A stretch of DNA of 35,806 bases from Gnetum montanum (taxonomy: Eukaryota > Streptophyta > Gnetopsida > Gnetales > Gnetaceae): assembly GCA_015680685.1 (NCBI GenBank), contig MNCI01000984.1, positions 357,997-393,802 on the forward strand. Direction: 5' to 3'. The number at the start of each line of letters is the position of its first letter. Positions within the stretch are counted from its first letter, which is position 1. The notes below the pieces were generated by a model, which was given only the letters and a program-made list of their open reading frames with translations, had not been told where the DNA came from and made no database searches. Positions 8,491 through 20,641 of this stretch are shown here, piece by piece. The position numbers and the translations under genes were made by a program.

Positions 8491-10248
8491 CTCCTGGCAC
8501 TTCTCATATAAGCCCCAGGCGGGAAGGCAGTTGTCTCAAAACCAAGTACTCATGTCTAAAATAGTCAAGAAGCATCTAGTTGCATGGCTTTGGCTCTCCG
8601 CCAACGGGTCCCCCCTAAACATTGAACACGGGCCCTGTTCCTCCAAAGCATGTAACACATCTCCCCATAGCTTTGGTCTTGCCAACAAGTTCTCTTGAAT
8701 ACTAACCAAGGGCCTTATTTCACCAAAGAATGCACATCGCATGTCTGAATTCCAAGTCTGCTAAACAATGGCTATTGACAAGGACCAGCATGCCGCATGC
8801 CCGAGCACCCAATCTCCCAGCATAATTTCTTGGGGAGTTGCCACTCCCCACAATCTCTTTCTTCCTATCAGCTACAAATTTCCCTTTTTTGATCCCATGT
8901 ACTACTGAACACGGTGCGATGACGTCTAGTCAAGTGGAAAAGAACAAGGTCTATATCAAGTTGCTTGTGGTGTTTTGCACTTCTTTGTCGATGCTTCTCG
9001 GGTCGATTCCTCCAAGCGTCAACAAAGAAGGGCCAATGAAACACCAAAACATTTTGAGCTTGGTACTTCCCCAGCAAGAAGCATGTCCCACGAACAACCA
9101 CGGCTACATTTGGTGTCGCACATTGCAACTTCGGGAATCAAAAGGCTTAATTTTCACTAAGTATGCGGTACCAGCGTATACGCCCAAGCATCAATAGCAT
9201 ATACTCCCAGCATATATGCCCGACATCAACAGCATATACGCCCGACCTCCCCAGCGTATATGCCCAGCGTAGACCTCTGACTTACACGCCCAATATACAT
9301 GCCTCACCTGTACGCTCAGTAGGTACTACAAATGCATACGCCCAACGATGAAGTCTCAATGACAGAATGAAAACAGCACCGAAGAGCAAGATTTGAAGCA
9401 ATTTGGCAACCATCAGCATACACGCCTGGTGTATACGCCAAGTCATTGTCGGCGTATATGCTCAGCGTGTACGCCCAGCGTCCATAACATCTCCACCCAA
9501 GTTCACATACGCCCAGCACATCCAGCGTATACACCCAACATGTATGCTGGCCTGATGTAGCGTATACGCCCCGCGTATATGCTCAGCTGATGTAATATGT
9601 TGTATATTTGTAAATTGTATGCACCCGGTCAACGCGCCACATGTCTCCTAACCCGAGTCTAGCATAACAACCGGTATAACAACCCCACTTTTCCACTTCA
9701 CCCAGATGGTTGGCAAAAAAAAAATCCCAGAGCATACCAGAGACATTTATTCTGCGCACTAGAGCTAAAACCCTCTTACGCTGGAAAGCCCTGTATGCCG
9801 TGCACACAGTCTCTATGCTCCGCCTACCGTGCGAACCCGCCGAGTCATCCTGCATCCACCAGGGCTTTTCGTCCGCCTTGTGTTCATCACAACTATGTTA
9901 GATCGGTGCACTTTACTTTGACTATGTAATACCATTGTTTACAGTTTACGCTAATTTCTTGCATGTGTTCTGTTTATGCTCGTTTACATTTACGCCCTGT
10001 TCATATCTGCTATGCCGTTTACGCTCTCGTTTATGCCCGTTTACACCGTTTACGCATAACCCAGCATATAGCACTTCGACATATGTGCGGGTAAATCCTT
10101 ATCTGATCCGCGTGCGGACCACCCAAGGTACTCTGCCTTCATGCATTCTAGCTCACCCTCAGGTGAAGGCAGGGTCTTCTGTGCGCATCCTGCGATCCCA
10201 CGGTCTCTGTTTCCTTCCAGCCGGTGATCGACGATTTTAGGCGGTACA
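8491..10248 (+). mobile_element. Element A 3' LTR (start uncertain)
   Basis: About 1.75 kb of non-coding sequence lies between the purine tract and the point where the minus-strand integrase of element B begins. The right end ...GGCGGTACA at 10248 is placed by homology: the B integrase reading frame is recognisable from 10251 upward and lost below. It contains a TATA-like CATATAAG at 8508-8515 and a large palindromic repeat array. Small ORFs here are not gene-like. The 5' LTR needed to confirm the limits is outside the window. CCCAT at 10249-10253 is the predicted target-site duplication. Confidence 0.5.
9165..10070. repeat. Array 2 of the palindromic TACGC/GCGTA motif
   Basis: Many degenerate copies of AGCGTATACGCCC-type sequence occur in 9165-9600, and TTTACGC half-sites in 9940-10070, with a motif-poor gap at 9605-9930. 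It is the same motif family as 2780-3790, also with a motif-free island inside. Apparent small ORFs with Tyr-Ala/Thr-Pro repeats are translations of the repeat. Confidence 0.75.
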
Positions 10249-10600
10249 CCCATATGTCAAAGGGTTCTAAAGGTTGAATCCACTATTGCGGACCCTTCAT
10301 TCTAGCATTCATTCCCCCATCATGTTGACAGTGCTCACAAGACTAGACGAAATGATGGGCATCCCAAAACAATGTAGGCCAATAATATCCTGCAAGCAAG
10401 ATTTTAATGGTTATTCATCTCTCGACATAAGGACCCCCACAAGGACCCTCATGAGCATTTTGGAGAACTCACAGTTGATTCATATTGGGAATGCACCATC
10501 GAACCAAGCCATCAGGACATATTTTATAAAGTTTCCCATTGATTTCCATAAAATACTTGGCTCAGTGAAGAAACTATTGTTTCTTTTTAGTGTCTAACTC
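10249..10600 (-). pseudogene. Element B integrase, N-terminal fragment
   Basis: The minus-strand reading includes LYKICPDGLVRWCIP, then HEGPCGGP, AGYYWPTLF, DAHHFV and SCEHCQHDGGMNARMKGPQ, then LEPFDIW just before the junction. This is the HHCC finger and its exit from a gypsy integrase; the second His of the finger appears as Pro. The core domain with the catalytic residues is absent because element A interrupts it at 10248/10249. Stops break the frame. Confidence 0.75.
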
Positions 10601-10639
10601 TTGTGGTTTTTTTTGTGTAAGGAGATAGGTGAGACAACT

Positions 10640-12240
10640 ACTATACTAGTTTGTCTCCGTGGTCAATTGATTAGTTACTACACCTACAAAGAGGAGTTCA
10701 TCAAGGAAATGATCAGAAATTGGATACTCATCCTCTTTGTTGTCCCATTGCAACCGAGATATATGATTAGCAACTATGTTCTCAGTGCCTTTACAATCAA
10801 TCATCATAATATCAAACTCTTGTAAGATTACAAGCCATTGTATAATGTAAGGGCTCACTGTTGGTTTATTCACTAGGAACCGTATTTCACTATGATCCAT
10901 ATGTAAAAATACCTTATAGCCCAAAACATAGTGCCTAAATTTTTCTAGTGCATACACTACAGCCATGAACTCTTTCTTTGTTGTAGTGTAATTAAGTTGT
11001 GCACAAGCAATACTCCTACTTGCATAGTGGATGTAATAAGGACGTTTTTGGCCATCTAACTATGTAAGTACGGCTCTTAAAGCATAGTTAGATGCATCAA
11101 TTATTAGGTGGAACAGTCTAGACTAGTCAGGAGCTTGTAGAATGGGTCTTTCTAGGAGCTTCTATTTTAAAGTTTGTAAAGATAATTTTCATTCCTTGGT
11201 CCATTCGAAAGGTATTTCCTTTTTCATTAGTTTAACCAATGGTTTTGCAACCTTTGAAAAGTTCTCAATAAAGCATCTATAATAACCAGTGTGTCCAAGG
11301 AATGACCAAATATCTTTTATAGTTTTAGGTTACCAAGTAATTCCTTGGATGACTTTGATCTTTTCAGGGTCTACCTCTATCCCTGTTTGTGAGATCTTAT
11401 GCCATAGTACAATGCCTTCTTGGACCATTAAATGGATTTTTTTCCAGTTGAGCCTTAAGTTGGTTTCTACACATCATTTTAGTACTTGTTCTAACCGATC
11501 TAAGGCTTGATCAAAGTTCACTCCGTAGGTGGAGAAGTTGTCCATGAAGAATTCCACACCGTTTCGTACCTACTACTGGAATATGCTTAGAACTAATCAT
11601 TGAAATGTTGTAGGGGCATTGCACAAACCAAATGATATCTATTTGTATGTAAATGTTCCCCAAGGACTGGTGAACGTAGTCTTGGCTTGGTCTTCTGGGG
11701 CTATTTATATTTGGTTGTACCCACTGTACCCATCCAAAAAACTATAGCAGCGATGCCCTACAATGGTATCTAAGATTTGGTTGATGAATGGCAATGGAAA
11801 GTGGTCTTTCAATATTGCCATATTCAGTAGCCTAAAATCTATGCACACCCTCCATTTACCTCCCTTTTTGGGCACAATAACTAAGGGACTAACCCATTCA
11901 CTATCAACAATGGGGTATATGAACCCAGCTTTTAGAAGCTATTCAATCTTTTCCTTAACCACTTGCTTAAGCTTTGGGTTAAGTTGCCTTTACGATTTTC
12001 TTTAAGGCTTCATGGAGGGGTTGATGTAAATTCTATGTTGGCATATCTTAGGATCTATTCCTATTAATTCAAGATATGACCAAGCAAAGGCTTTTGACCA
12101 TTTATTTATTACCTTCAGAAGTCTCTCTTTTTGTTGCGGAGTGAGCTTAGCATTAATAATTATTGGTTTTTCATTCTTAAGAAATGTGCATTCCATACCA
12201 GTGGGCAATGATTTTAACTCAAGGGGATTGATTTCCAACT
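10640..12240 (-). pseudogene. Element B reverse transcriptase and RNase H
   Basis: The minus-strand frames show the linker with KAFAWSYLELIGIDPKICQH, then VPKKGGKWRVCIDFRLLN, FLDGYSGYNQI, and the second catalytic motif as FMDNFSTYG, with the second Asp (11537-11539) changed to Asn. LNYTTTKKEFMAVVYALEKFRHY and YKVFLHMDHSEIRFL of the gypsy RNase H follow. The motif order matches Athila-type pol. Multiple TAG/TAA codons and frame changes make it inactive. No second RNase H is seen between RH and integrase, unlike element A. Confidence 0.85.
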
Positions 12241-12479
12241 TCCCCTAGTTGATATTTTCAGTGTCAAGACTTGGAAGTTGGTAATGGACTTACTCTAATG
12301 TGTTTATGCTATTGATGTAAGCACAAGTCAAACCCTCAGTTGGTTCCATGCATATGGTTGAACTACTTTCTTGATTAGCTGTTAGCCATTGGGTGCCTTC
12401 TTGTCTTATGGCTGCTACATATAGGCATCTTTGTATATTGGTCACTTGTACACATTGATTGCATGCAGGCAATGTTAAA

Positions 12480-12900
12480 CGTTGTATGAACTAGGACTTC
12501 TACACACAATTGCACCTTGTGTCACTGTATGCGATGCATGAAACTTTGTTCTTCTCAATCTTTCCAAATGTATTTTCCTTGGATATTTCTAGGGAATGAT
12601 CATGGATTCCTAGGCATGCATCGATTGTGCTTAGCCATGCTCTTCCCATTATGATTGGGAAGTCCCCCTTACCATTGTTTACTTGAATCACTGGAAAGTC
12701 AGCTAGATTCGACCTTCCACAAATAGTGGTAACAATGTCCTCCACTAGTCCTAATGGAACAGTGATGGACTCGTTGGCCAACTCTAAACGAATGTTACTC
12801 TTTTTTTAGTGGAGGCAGGTTCTAGGCTTTGTACATTTCTTGAAAAATTAAGTTGACATCAAAACCTGAATCCAAAAGAGCCTTACATGGTTCATTCCTA
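12480..12900 (-). pseudogene. Element B aspartic protease
   Basis: The active-site motif LLDSGFDVNLI is at 12850-12881 (DSG at 12864-12872). Downstream on the minus strand is VPLGLVEDIVTTICG and the second conserved part FPIIMGRAWLSTIDA. These fit the retropepsin of Ty3/gypsy polyproteins, which cleaves Gag-Pol during particle maturation. The usual DSGA/S is DSGF here. A frameshift or stop region near 12785-12840 separates the halves. Confidence 0.75.
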
Positions 12901-13239
12901 GTGATTTATAAATATATAAGAGGACTTCCAAGGTCAAAGAATTTCCTAGGAAGATGGCCAGCTTTAATCCAATCGGTAATGGCATGTGTCAACATGATCA
13001 TATGCATTGGGCACGATGTTTGGTTTGAATGGATTTTTAAAGTTTTGATTGGTAATGAGGCATCTAAGGGGTTAGCCGCTTGTAGTTGCAAGGACTTAGT
13101 TGGGCTATTGGTTTTGAAGAAAGGTCTTTTCTTCATGCAGTTGTTAGAACCAATAACAGATTGAGAGTTAACAGCCCTCATAGCATTATGTTGCTGTGGC
13201 TGGGCAGGGAGCTCATCGTACATAGATGGAGCAGGTGGT

Positions 13240-15260
13240 AATGGAGATATGCATGGAAGAGATGCAGTCAGATGATAAGGATGGTATGTTTTTGGAACAT
13301 CACCCCTAGGAGAAGGAGTCTTATAATACTCATGAGCTTGGTAGTGAGGTTGAGAAGTGACATGATGAGTAGAGTCACATGGGGAGATCAGCTATTGCAC
13401 ATAATATCCATATGGGTCAAGTTGATGGTAAGGATATTATTGCTATGGTGTTGGCATTCCCCATGATTGTGGGTGCTGCCACTATTGATACTACTCAGTT
13501 GGTTGTGTTGGAGTTCCACTTGGATAATATGTTAAGGGTTGGTGAAACTGTTTTGGGTTACCTTAAGGATAAGGTAACCTTCAGGGTGTTTGCCTTTTGT
13601 TTAATCATGGGTTGAGTGCATACACCCCAGATTCTTGTAGATGTGAGATTATAGGGCAACATATCTTAGGATGATCATATCTCACATCCACTATCATTGT
13701 CTGTATCCAAATCCACAACCTCTTCGATGATGGTATCTTTGCCCTTACCTTTGTTACATGCATATTCATCTTCTTCTTTTTTTCTTTTCACAATCACTAC
13801 CTTGCTTTCTAGACTCCTCTACTATTTTGAAAATGGTTTGAAATCTATTATCTAGGGAGTTCCACATTTGGTCTACCTTTGCCAATACTTCCGATACCAA
13901 CTTTTGAATAGGCAAAGTTTTCCTCTTCACCATCTCTTTGAGTGGTGACTCTTCTTCATCCTCACAAAATCTTACTCCCTTCTTTTGAAGGGATGGATCT
14001 CTGTTATATTCCTCTGCACTCTCTCCTTTCCTTAGCTCACCTTTCTATTTAGCAAATTTATCCAATAATCTTTGTACTTAATGGGCCCTAAGCTCAGATA
14101 GTCTTCCTTAGGCGTACGTCCCAAGGGTTCTTCGCGTTTCATGCCTAAGCCCATCTATGAGATGGTGTAATTGATCCCTTTGCAAATAATCATGGCCTAG
14201 GAAATGATGTAACAATGCATAGTATTAGCCCATGGTAGCATCCAAGGGTTCATGTCCTCCTTGTTTCCATCCTTGAATTTACTTTTGTAGGTTGAACACT
14301 CAAGAGTATGTTTGGTACTTATCGTTGAACAATTCTAACATGGTACTCCACCTATGAATGGATTCTGGTTCTAGGGATTTGTACAAGCTTTCCGCTTCTT
14401 TGATCAATGTCCATGGGAACAACTTTAGTTTTTTCCATTCATTTCATATGTTTTGTAAGGCACATGCATCATGAAATGCTTGTAGATGATTTTGAGGATC
14501 AGTGTTGTATCCCCCTTCAAATTGTGGGATATGTTCATGTCTAATCTCTTGATCCTATGATCTTTTTGGTGCCGTGTTGGAACTCTAACAACCTTAGTTA
14601 TGTCTAGAATACTTTGAGTAATGAGTAGGGGTTCATCATGATCATCTCTTCTATGGTGTCTATGATGCCTATGTGGTTCCCTACTTTCCATTCTTCTATG
14701 CTGTGATTCTCTAGAATTCCCTTGTTCCCTTTCTTGACTATTTCGTTTGTCACCTCCATTCTGCTTACTATTATCCTCAAGGTCTTTTTCCTTATGACTG
14801 CATCTAGATCTTGAAGGAGAGGGTTAGGAGATGATGAAGGTGAAGAAGACGGAGGACCATCACCATGATGGTGCCTACTACCTTCTCTTTAGTGGTTGTG
14901 GCCTCACTCATGGTTACGATTAGCATCTCCATCTTTATCATGTGTGTGTGTTCCTTTTTCAAACCCTTTGTGTCTGTTGGTATCAGAATTTGAGTTATGG
15001 ATGGTTGAATGAAGGTTCTGATACACAACCGCTTGACCAAAGTCAATGGGAGGGACATCATTTTGTGGAAAACCTCCTGAGGTAGGTTCACCACCCTCAT
15101 TTTCACTTATGACATGTGGGACATTCCGAGACAACTTCCCCTTCATGAATTCATGACGTCTCTCCTGTTGTAAGTTCCTTTGATGTTGTGCCTTCATGGG
15201 TCGGTACTCTGTCGAGTCATGATGATTCACAACGTACTCTGCCTATAAGTGTTGGATGCC
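13240..15260 (-). pseudogene. gag: Element B gag region
   Basis: The order on the minus strand is an N-terminal hydrophilic part (15230-14904, His/Asn/Lys rich); an RH-rich segment with SREPHRHHRHHRRDD (about 14640-14690); the gag core FEGGYNTDPQNHLQAF...LQNI and LKLFPWTLIKEAESLY; then EYNRDPSLQKKG (about 13990-14025); and a Tyr/Pro/Gln-rich tail (13420-13560). Several frames and stops. The core aligns with the plus-strand relic at 26119-26670, which shares EGGYN-DP--HLQ and EYNRDPS, so the two elements are one family in opposite orientation. No CCHC knuckle was recognised. Confidence 0.7.
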
Positions 15261-15636
15261 AATTTGTGTGAGATCACGAAGAAGCATGCCTAGGACTGAG
15301 TGATTGGGAGGTAACACTATGTTACCTTCTAAATCTCACCAATGCAGTTGTTCATCCTGATGGAGGATAAAGGTAAAGTTTGATACATATTCATCAAGAT
15401 GAACATATACCACACGGAACTATTAAGGAACTAGTGGATTATCAGGTGTACTACGTTTCCGATTATTCCCTGTATCGAACCTAGGCAATGAAACACTCTT
15501 GTAAGAAGAAGGAGACATAATTGTCTATTCAGTATGCAATATTCTTCTTTTTAATAATTGTAAGATAATAAACCCTAAGGGTTCGTTCCAATGATGACAA
15601 ATATTTCCTAAGTTCTAATTAGTGCACAAACACTAG

Positions 15637-15656
15637 AATCCCCGAGAATGGCACCA
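15637..15656 (-). promoter_or_regulatory. Element B primer-binding site
   Basis: TGGTGCCATTCTCGGGGATT lies immediately after the LTR end (...CTCATCA at 15658). It resembles the TGGCGCCGTTGCCGGGGA-type site common in plant Athila/Tat elements (tRNA-Asp-type primer, from family knowledge). Confidence 0.7.
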
Positions 15657-15657
15657 A

Positions 15658-16620
15658 TGATGAGCAGCGAGGTATCCCTACACTCAACCATACGAATATG
15701 AGCATCCATGCACAATCTGGTCAAATTCCAAGGGCTAAGTGCTTATGTGCTCTTGTGGAGCAAGGACGGGTTAGTCAATCATTGTCTTCTTAAGCTTACT
15801 TGTATGGCAAGATTGTATGGTTAAGTAAACTTGAGATATATGATTTTTATGGCTTTTATGTTTTTATGTCTTGGTGCTACAAAGGGAGGAGAGAGATAAA
15901 TAAGTAATTAATTTAATTTAACTACTCAACTATGCTTTAACTAGTCCTAACACCAGCATCCATTCTCACTTGTCATACACATCTTGACCTAGTGCAACAC
16001 TATTGGGATTACCAAACGCTAATCGTTACTAGGTTACCAAGTGTTACATGCATGCTCGAAGTGGTCGTACTAAGTGTGCTTACTTAAGAGAGTTATAGGG
16101 TGAGAGAAAGAACATTAATTAACTAAGGAAATCATTATGTAGTAGTGATTAACATTAATTAATCTATTCTGAATGCTACAAAGTTTATTACAAAGTTCAT
16201 CTTTATTATTGTACACAAGGTGTGCTTAGGTACACAATGCTTGAAATAAAGATCCGTTCACTTTATGACTTCTACTGTGGGCATGTAGAAATAATTCTAA
16301 CTTTGAGAGAGAGAAAAGGCAAGAGTGAGGGTCTAACTAATATATTGTCAAACCAAGTGCACGTACCTCTTATTTATAGGCAACGAGGTAGGCCCTGATA
16401 TCGGATGCCCGATATCTCTTGGAAAGCTCCAATATCGTGGACCCAATATTGCGGATGCAATATCGCAACCTTGATATCACAGTTCATCAGGCTAGTTGCA
16501 GAGATTAATCACTTAATCTTTAGGCCTAAAAGGTTTAATTTGTTAGTCCCAACAACTAAATTGTTAGGCATGATTAGTTATCCTAAGTTGTGGCCTTTTA
16601 AGACAAAATTTATGATATCA
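15658..16620 (-). mobile_element. Element B 5' LTR (LTR copy 1)
   Basis: Non-coding, 963 bp by my limits: TGATATCATAAA at 16620 to ...ATCA at 15658. It has a TATA box GCCTATAAATAAG on the minus strand near 16369-16381, a purine-rich leader, and internal blocks (for example CGAAGTGGTC and GGTTACCAAG on the plus strand) shared with the segments at 19800-20638 and 21780-22450. The PBS fixes the right-to-left orientation. Confidence 0.7.
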
Positions 16621-16624
16621 TAAA

Positions 16625-17189
16625 ATTATCAAGTACTAGATGATAAATCTAACCTCACCATTGAGTTTAGAAGGGTGAAAAATGTTGCAAATGACTATTT
16701 ATGTGTTAGAAATGGACATTGTATAAGCTATGCTAGAAATAGAGACTTTGAAGGTCTTAAGGTACCATGTTGGGTAAAGAGTAAAAACTAATTTTTGGAG
16801 CTTCATCCAATAGATCCAACTTCACCATGTTGTCCAGAAGATTGAAATTTGTAGAAAACCACTATTTTTTCATTGAAAAAGGATTTTAGAGTCAAAAGTT
16901 ATGGCTTCTCAAGTCCAAAACCTTAGGGCACAAAAAATGAGTCTTCCTGAGAGGCCACCCATCCCAATACTACTCTAGAGTGAGGGCACTTAATTATGAA
17001 GTTCTTATTTCATCTACTGCCAAAACATTAATTTGAATTTATTGTTAAATTTTCTCACCTTTGAATATTTAACTTTTCCCGCCTAAACATTAATTTAAAA
17101 TTTTTCATTATTTGACAGTTTCTAAAATTTCTGTCAATTGCTAGGAAAATTTCTGTCATTTAATGATAATTTTTGGTGGCTAAAACTAT
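16625..17189. other. Unassigned stretch next to element B
   Basis: AT-rich, stops in all frames, no recognised repeat or domain. It is probably the old insertion site of element B or older decayed repeat. Confidence 0.4.
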
Positions 17190-17640
17190 TGAAGGAGGAA
17201 GCTTCTCATAGCATGGACAATGTCTACGGTGCATTGGGGGAGGTAGCTTTTCCTAATGTTAGTGTTGTTTGCAGTATGCTAAAAAAAGGTAGCTTTTCTT
17301 GTGGTGAGTATGTTTGTCAATGCCAGAAGAGGTAGCTTTTCTCGGTGCCAATGATGCAGGTGCTGATGAAGGTAGCTTTTTCAGGCATTGGTGGTGTTTG
17401 TGACATGGTAGGGGAGGTAGCTTTTCCCAATGCTAGTGGTGTTTGTATGTAGGTATCGATGGAGACAAATTTTTTCAATAGTGTTCGTGGTGCATCAAGA
17501 GAGGTAGCTTTTTCCAGTATTGACAATGTTTGTGGCATGTTGGGGGAGGCAACTTTTTGTGGTGCCAATAGTGTTCATGGTGTGGTGGGGGAGGTAGCTT
17601 TTCCTGATGCCACCAATGGTATCCATGGACACCATGGATG
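17190..17640. repeat. Degenerate minisatellite, about 45-bp unit
   Basis: About ten units are each marked by GAGGTAGCTTTT(T/C)C, starting at 17196, 17241, 17287, 17330, 17370, 17415, 17463, 17502, 17547 and 17592 (spacing 39-48, mostly 45). Each unit continues roughly ...ATGCCAGTGGTGTTTGTGGCATGGTGGG. The plus strand can read GEVAFPNAS-like 15-residue repeats and the minus strand PEKATSP-like ones, but no ORF spans all units. The flanking 17640-17990 is GGT/GGC-rich without clear units. Confidence 0.75.
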
Positions 17641-19790
17641 ATCAAAAATTACTATAGATTTTTTGGTAGTGGCAATAGCAATAGCGGTGGCAGTGGTAGC
17701 ATAGGCAATGGTGAAAATGACCTATGAAACATAGAGAAACATGGTGAAAATGCGGACAAAAGCATGAACAAGGATTTCTTCAGTAGCTATGGTGGTAGGC
17801 AAGGGTTTCTGTAAAAAAAACCCTCCTTTTTATGGTGATAGGTGCTCTTGTAGGCAGTGACTACGAATTGGCTGGTGATTGGCGATGGGGGCAATGGTGA
17901 AATGGATGGTAGTGTCATGGAGTTGATCATGCAAGTGTTAGTTGAGCATGGTGGTTGAGGGTGGCAGAGGCTGTAGAATCACAAGGACACATACTTTATT
18001 TAATAATTTATTATTTTTATAATGCATGCATAATTAGAAAATTAAAATGACAATATTTCCCAATACGTAAGTTTAATTGGGACAAAATTTGTACTATTAG
18101 AATTGTATCAAGGAGTACTACATTTTGGATATGGTTTCAAGGTCCAAAAGCTTAGTTAATTTTTCATGATTTAAAAAGACTAAATAGCTTATTTTATCAA
18201 AAAGTACATTTCTAGGTTGATGTATATGTGATCTGAGGGCTCTTGATAGAATGGATTTGATTATAAATGATATGTCATTTCTTGGATGTAATACTAATAT
18301 TTTTACTTACAATTTGGCAAGATTATGCCCTAGTTACTAAGTAGAAGTAAGACATCACACATTACCCACTCAGTATCAGTTTCCTTATGGGTCTCATGAT
18401 AGTAACCATTATTGGTTGGGTAGGAATCACCCAATCTTATGACTAGATTGGATCCTTAAACTTGCCACTATACAGGTCTTAATTAGAGAATGAGGAATGT
18501 CAAGTTACCAAGATTAGGTACTTAGGGGTAATAAGTCTCAGCTTAGGCCACAGTTATTAGCCTTCTAGGATAACTTAATGATGACCTTAATGAATTAACA
18601 TTCCAATAATATTGTAAGATGGGTAACAATTACCTAGACTGGTTATCCTTGTCTTACCAATGTCCCTTGTAGTTGATGTACCTTGTTGAAGTGTAATCAA
18701 ATCTCTTGTTTGAAAGATCATCTTGAACATATGGCACATCTAGCTGTGGTCCATCACTCTCCTAGGTTGTGGCTCCATGGTTTATTGTTAAGTTGTAGTT
18801 GGTCCTTAATTCTATTTGGCCCTTGGGTTGTGATTTGCTTCAATATCAAATGTGACATCCCATTCTCGGATGTCATGGAAAACATCAAATATACACTATT
18901 TTAGACATTAAGCATAAGCTGAGAACATAGTAAACATCAAATATATGTGAGATTCAACAATAAGCGTAAAGAAAATAATAGGAAAAATGTAGAAGGAAAA
19001 AGAGAAGAATGCTTTATTGATGTGGAATAGAGTATCTAGATCATGCTTTGAGAGTGTTTCTTGGGGTTTTCTTCCTTCAGTATCTATGTCTTAGAGGAAA
19101 TCCAGCACTACCACCATGGTTAGTTCTATAATTGATGAGAAGGGATGGCTAATCCTTGTCTTGTCCCACTTCACTTGGCACTTGTTACTTATCTTTACCA
19201 GCTCTGCAACTCCATGCTGATACAACCTCTAATGCCCAGCTATAAATACCTTATGTCAAACCCATAATGGTCACCTCAAGAGACATGTTTGTTATTACAA
19301 CACACTCTTTTAGGTCTTAATTACAACCTCCCTTTCGAGTCTTGTTACAATAATGATAACACTTGCTATAAAGAGGCTTCATCTTCATTATGTAGTAGCA
19401 TCATTTGGGAACGGGGACATTATAGCATTGATTTTTTATGCTATATTCTCATCATGCAGAGCTTTAAACTTCAAAATTATAGTTGCTACTAATTTATAAG
19501 GTTCATTTTGCTTTATAAACAATTCATATGATTTGAATTTTTACTTACCTCATTTGCTAAGATCTTTCTAGTTCTATGAATGGTAGTTACAAAGTAGTTT
19601 TGAGAACTCTTTATGGATTTCTTTTTAAAACTTACAACTCAATTTTGCCTACTTGAATTGACTTGTGACTTGTAATGTGGGGTTTCCATACCAAGGCTCA
19701 TACCAGTAAGTCATAACTAACTAGGATATGGTTTGTCATATGCAAGTTATAGGTTTCATTCTAACAAAGATCTATTTCATGACACATACA
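17641..19790. other. Unassigned AT-rich stretch
   Basis: Beyond the GGT-rich 17660-17960 I find no domain, tRNA, or ORF over about 75 codons. It is likely old decayed repeat sequence. A short inverted feature TGACATCCCATTCTCGGATGTCA lies near 18851-18873. Confidence 0.4.
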
Positions 19791-19799
19791 ATCTTAATA

Positions 19800-20638
19800 G
19801 AAGATAGTATAAGTAGATGATAACACATACCATATGAATCACAAGTATTCATGTGTGATCTGGTCGACCTCTGTAGGTCTTAAGTTCTTAAGTACACTAG
19901 TTTCAAGGAAGTAAAATCTAGTTGAAATGATCATTGTCTTCTTAGTTCCACTTGTGAGGTACAAGTATATGGTTAAGTGAAACTGAGGTATGTGATTTTT
20001 ATCAATTTATATTTTATAAGTTTAATCACCTAGAACCAAAATGAAAGGTACAATAATTTAAGATCTAATTCATCTACTGCCTAACTAGCCTAACATGAGT
20101 ACCTGTTCTCACTCTCCAGACACATCTTGAATGCATTTAGTGCTGTTGGATTACCAAACGTTAGGCGTTTCTAGGTTACCAGGCACCACACATATGCTCG
20201 AAGTGGTCATGCTTTTGTTCATTAACAACTAAAAATTAATTACCTAATAAAAGTGCATTAAAGTAAAGTGCATGAATATCAAATGCATTAAAGGAAACAT
20301 TAATATATTCTCAGTGCTACAAGGATTATCAAAAGGATTTTTTTTTATTCTCATCACACTGTTGTGCTCAAGTACATCAATGCTTGAATAAAGATCTGTA
20401 CATGCTCAAACTCCTATTGCGGGCACTCAGAAAATATTCTAACTCTAGAGAAAAAAAACTGCAAAAGATTCACTATGCTATGGCAAAAACTATCTCTAAA
20501 TCATGAGCCTAAGCACTATATTTATAGGTTGGCATATACCTTGTGATATTGGATATTTAATAGCGCATCTTGAGCTCCAACATCGGGTAATCGATATCAA
20601 GGCTCCAGTATTAGAGCCAGTAAAAACATGATTTATCA
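19800..20638 (-). mobile_element. LTR copy 2 of the element B family
   Basis: It aligns by blocks with copy 1 (ATTGTCTTCTTA..., GATTACCAAACG, CTAGGTTACCA, GCTCGAAGTGGTCATGC, AATGCTTGAATAAAGATC). It has a minus-strand TATA box CCTATAAATATAG near 20518-20530. The minus-strand start TGATAAATC at 20638 is preceded by a purine tract ATTGTGGGGA (20650-20642) and by CTCGAGGATGAG, as at the 3' end of an internal region. It is therefore a 3' LTR of an element lying to its right. The lower limit is approximate. Confidence 0.65.
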
Positions 20639-20641
20639 TAT

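Larger units (their letters stand above)
10249..16620 (-). mobile_element. Element B: Athila-like Ty3/gypsy retrotransposon, truncated by element A
   Basis: Read right to left it holds a 5' LTR (16620-15658), PBS (15656-15637), gag, protease, RT, RNase H and the first part of integrase, which stops abruptly at 10249. The RT style (DNFSTYG after FM, and a linker LELKSLPTGMECTFL) matches the Athila lineage. Stops and frameshifts occur in every domain. The missing integrase core and 3' LTR should lie left of the window, beyond element A, if A inserted into B. GC content is visibly lower than in A. Confidence 0.8.

Noticed and set aside
8838-9197. Plus-strand ORF of 119 codons in the LTR region
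   Set aside because: No domain, it runs into the repeat array, and it lies in sequence placed as LTR.
9163-9351. Small ORF rich in Tyr-Ala and Thr-Pro
   Set aside because: It is only the translation of the TACGCC repeat.
13379-13615. Plus-strand ORF of 78 codons
   Set aside because: It is the complement of the Tyr/Pro/Gln-rich gag tail of element B on the minus strand.
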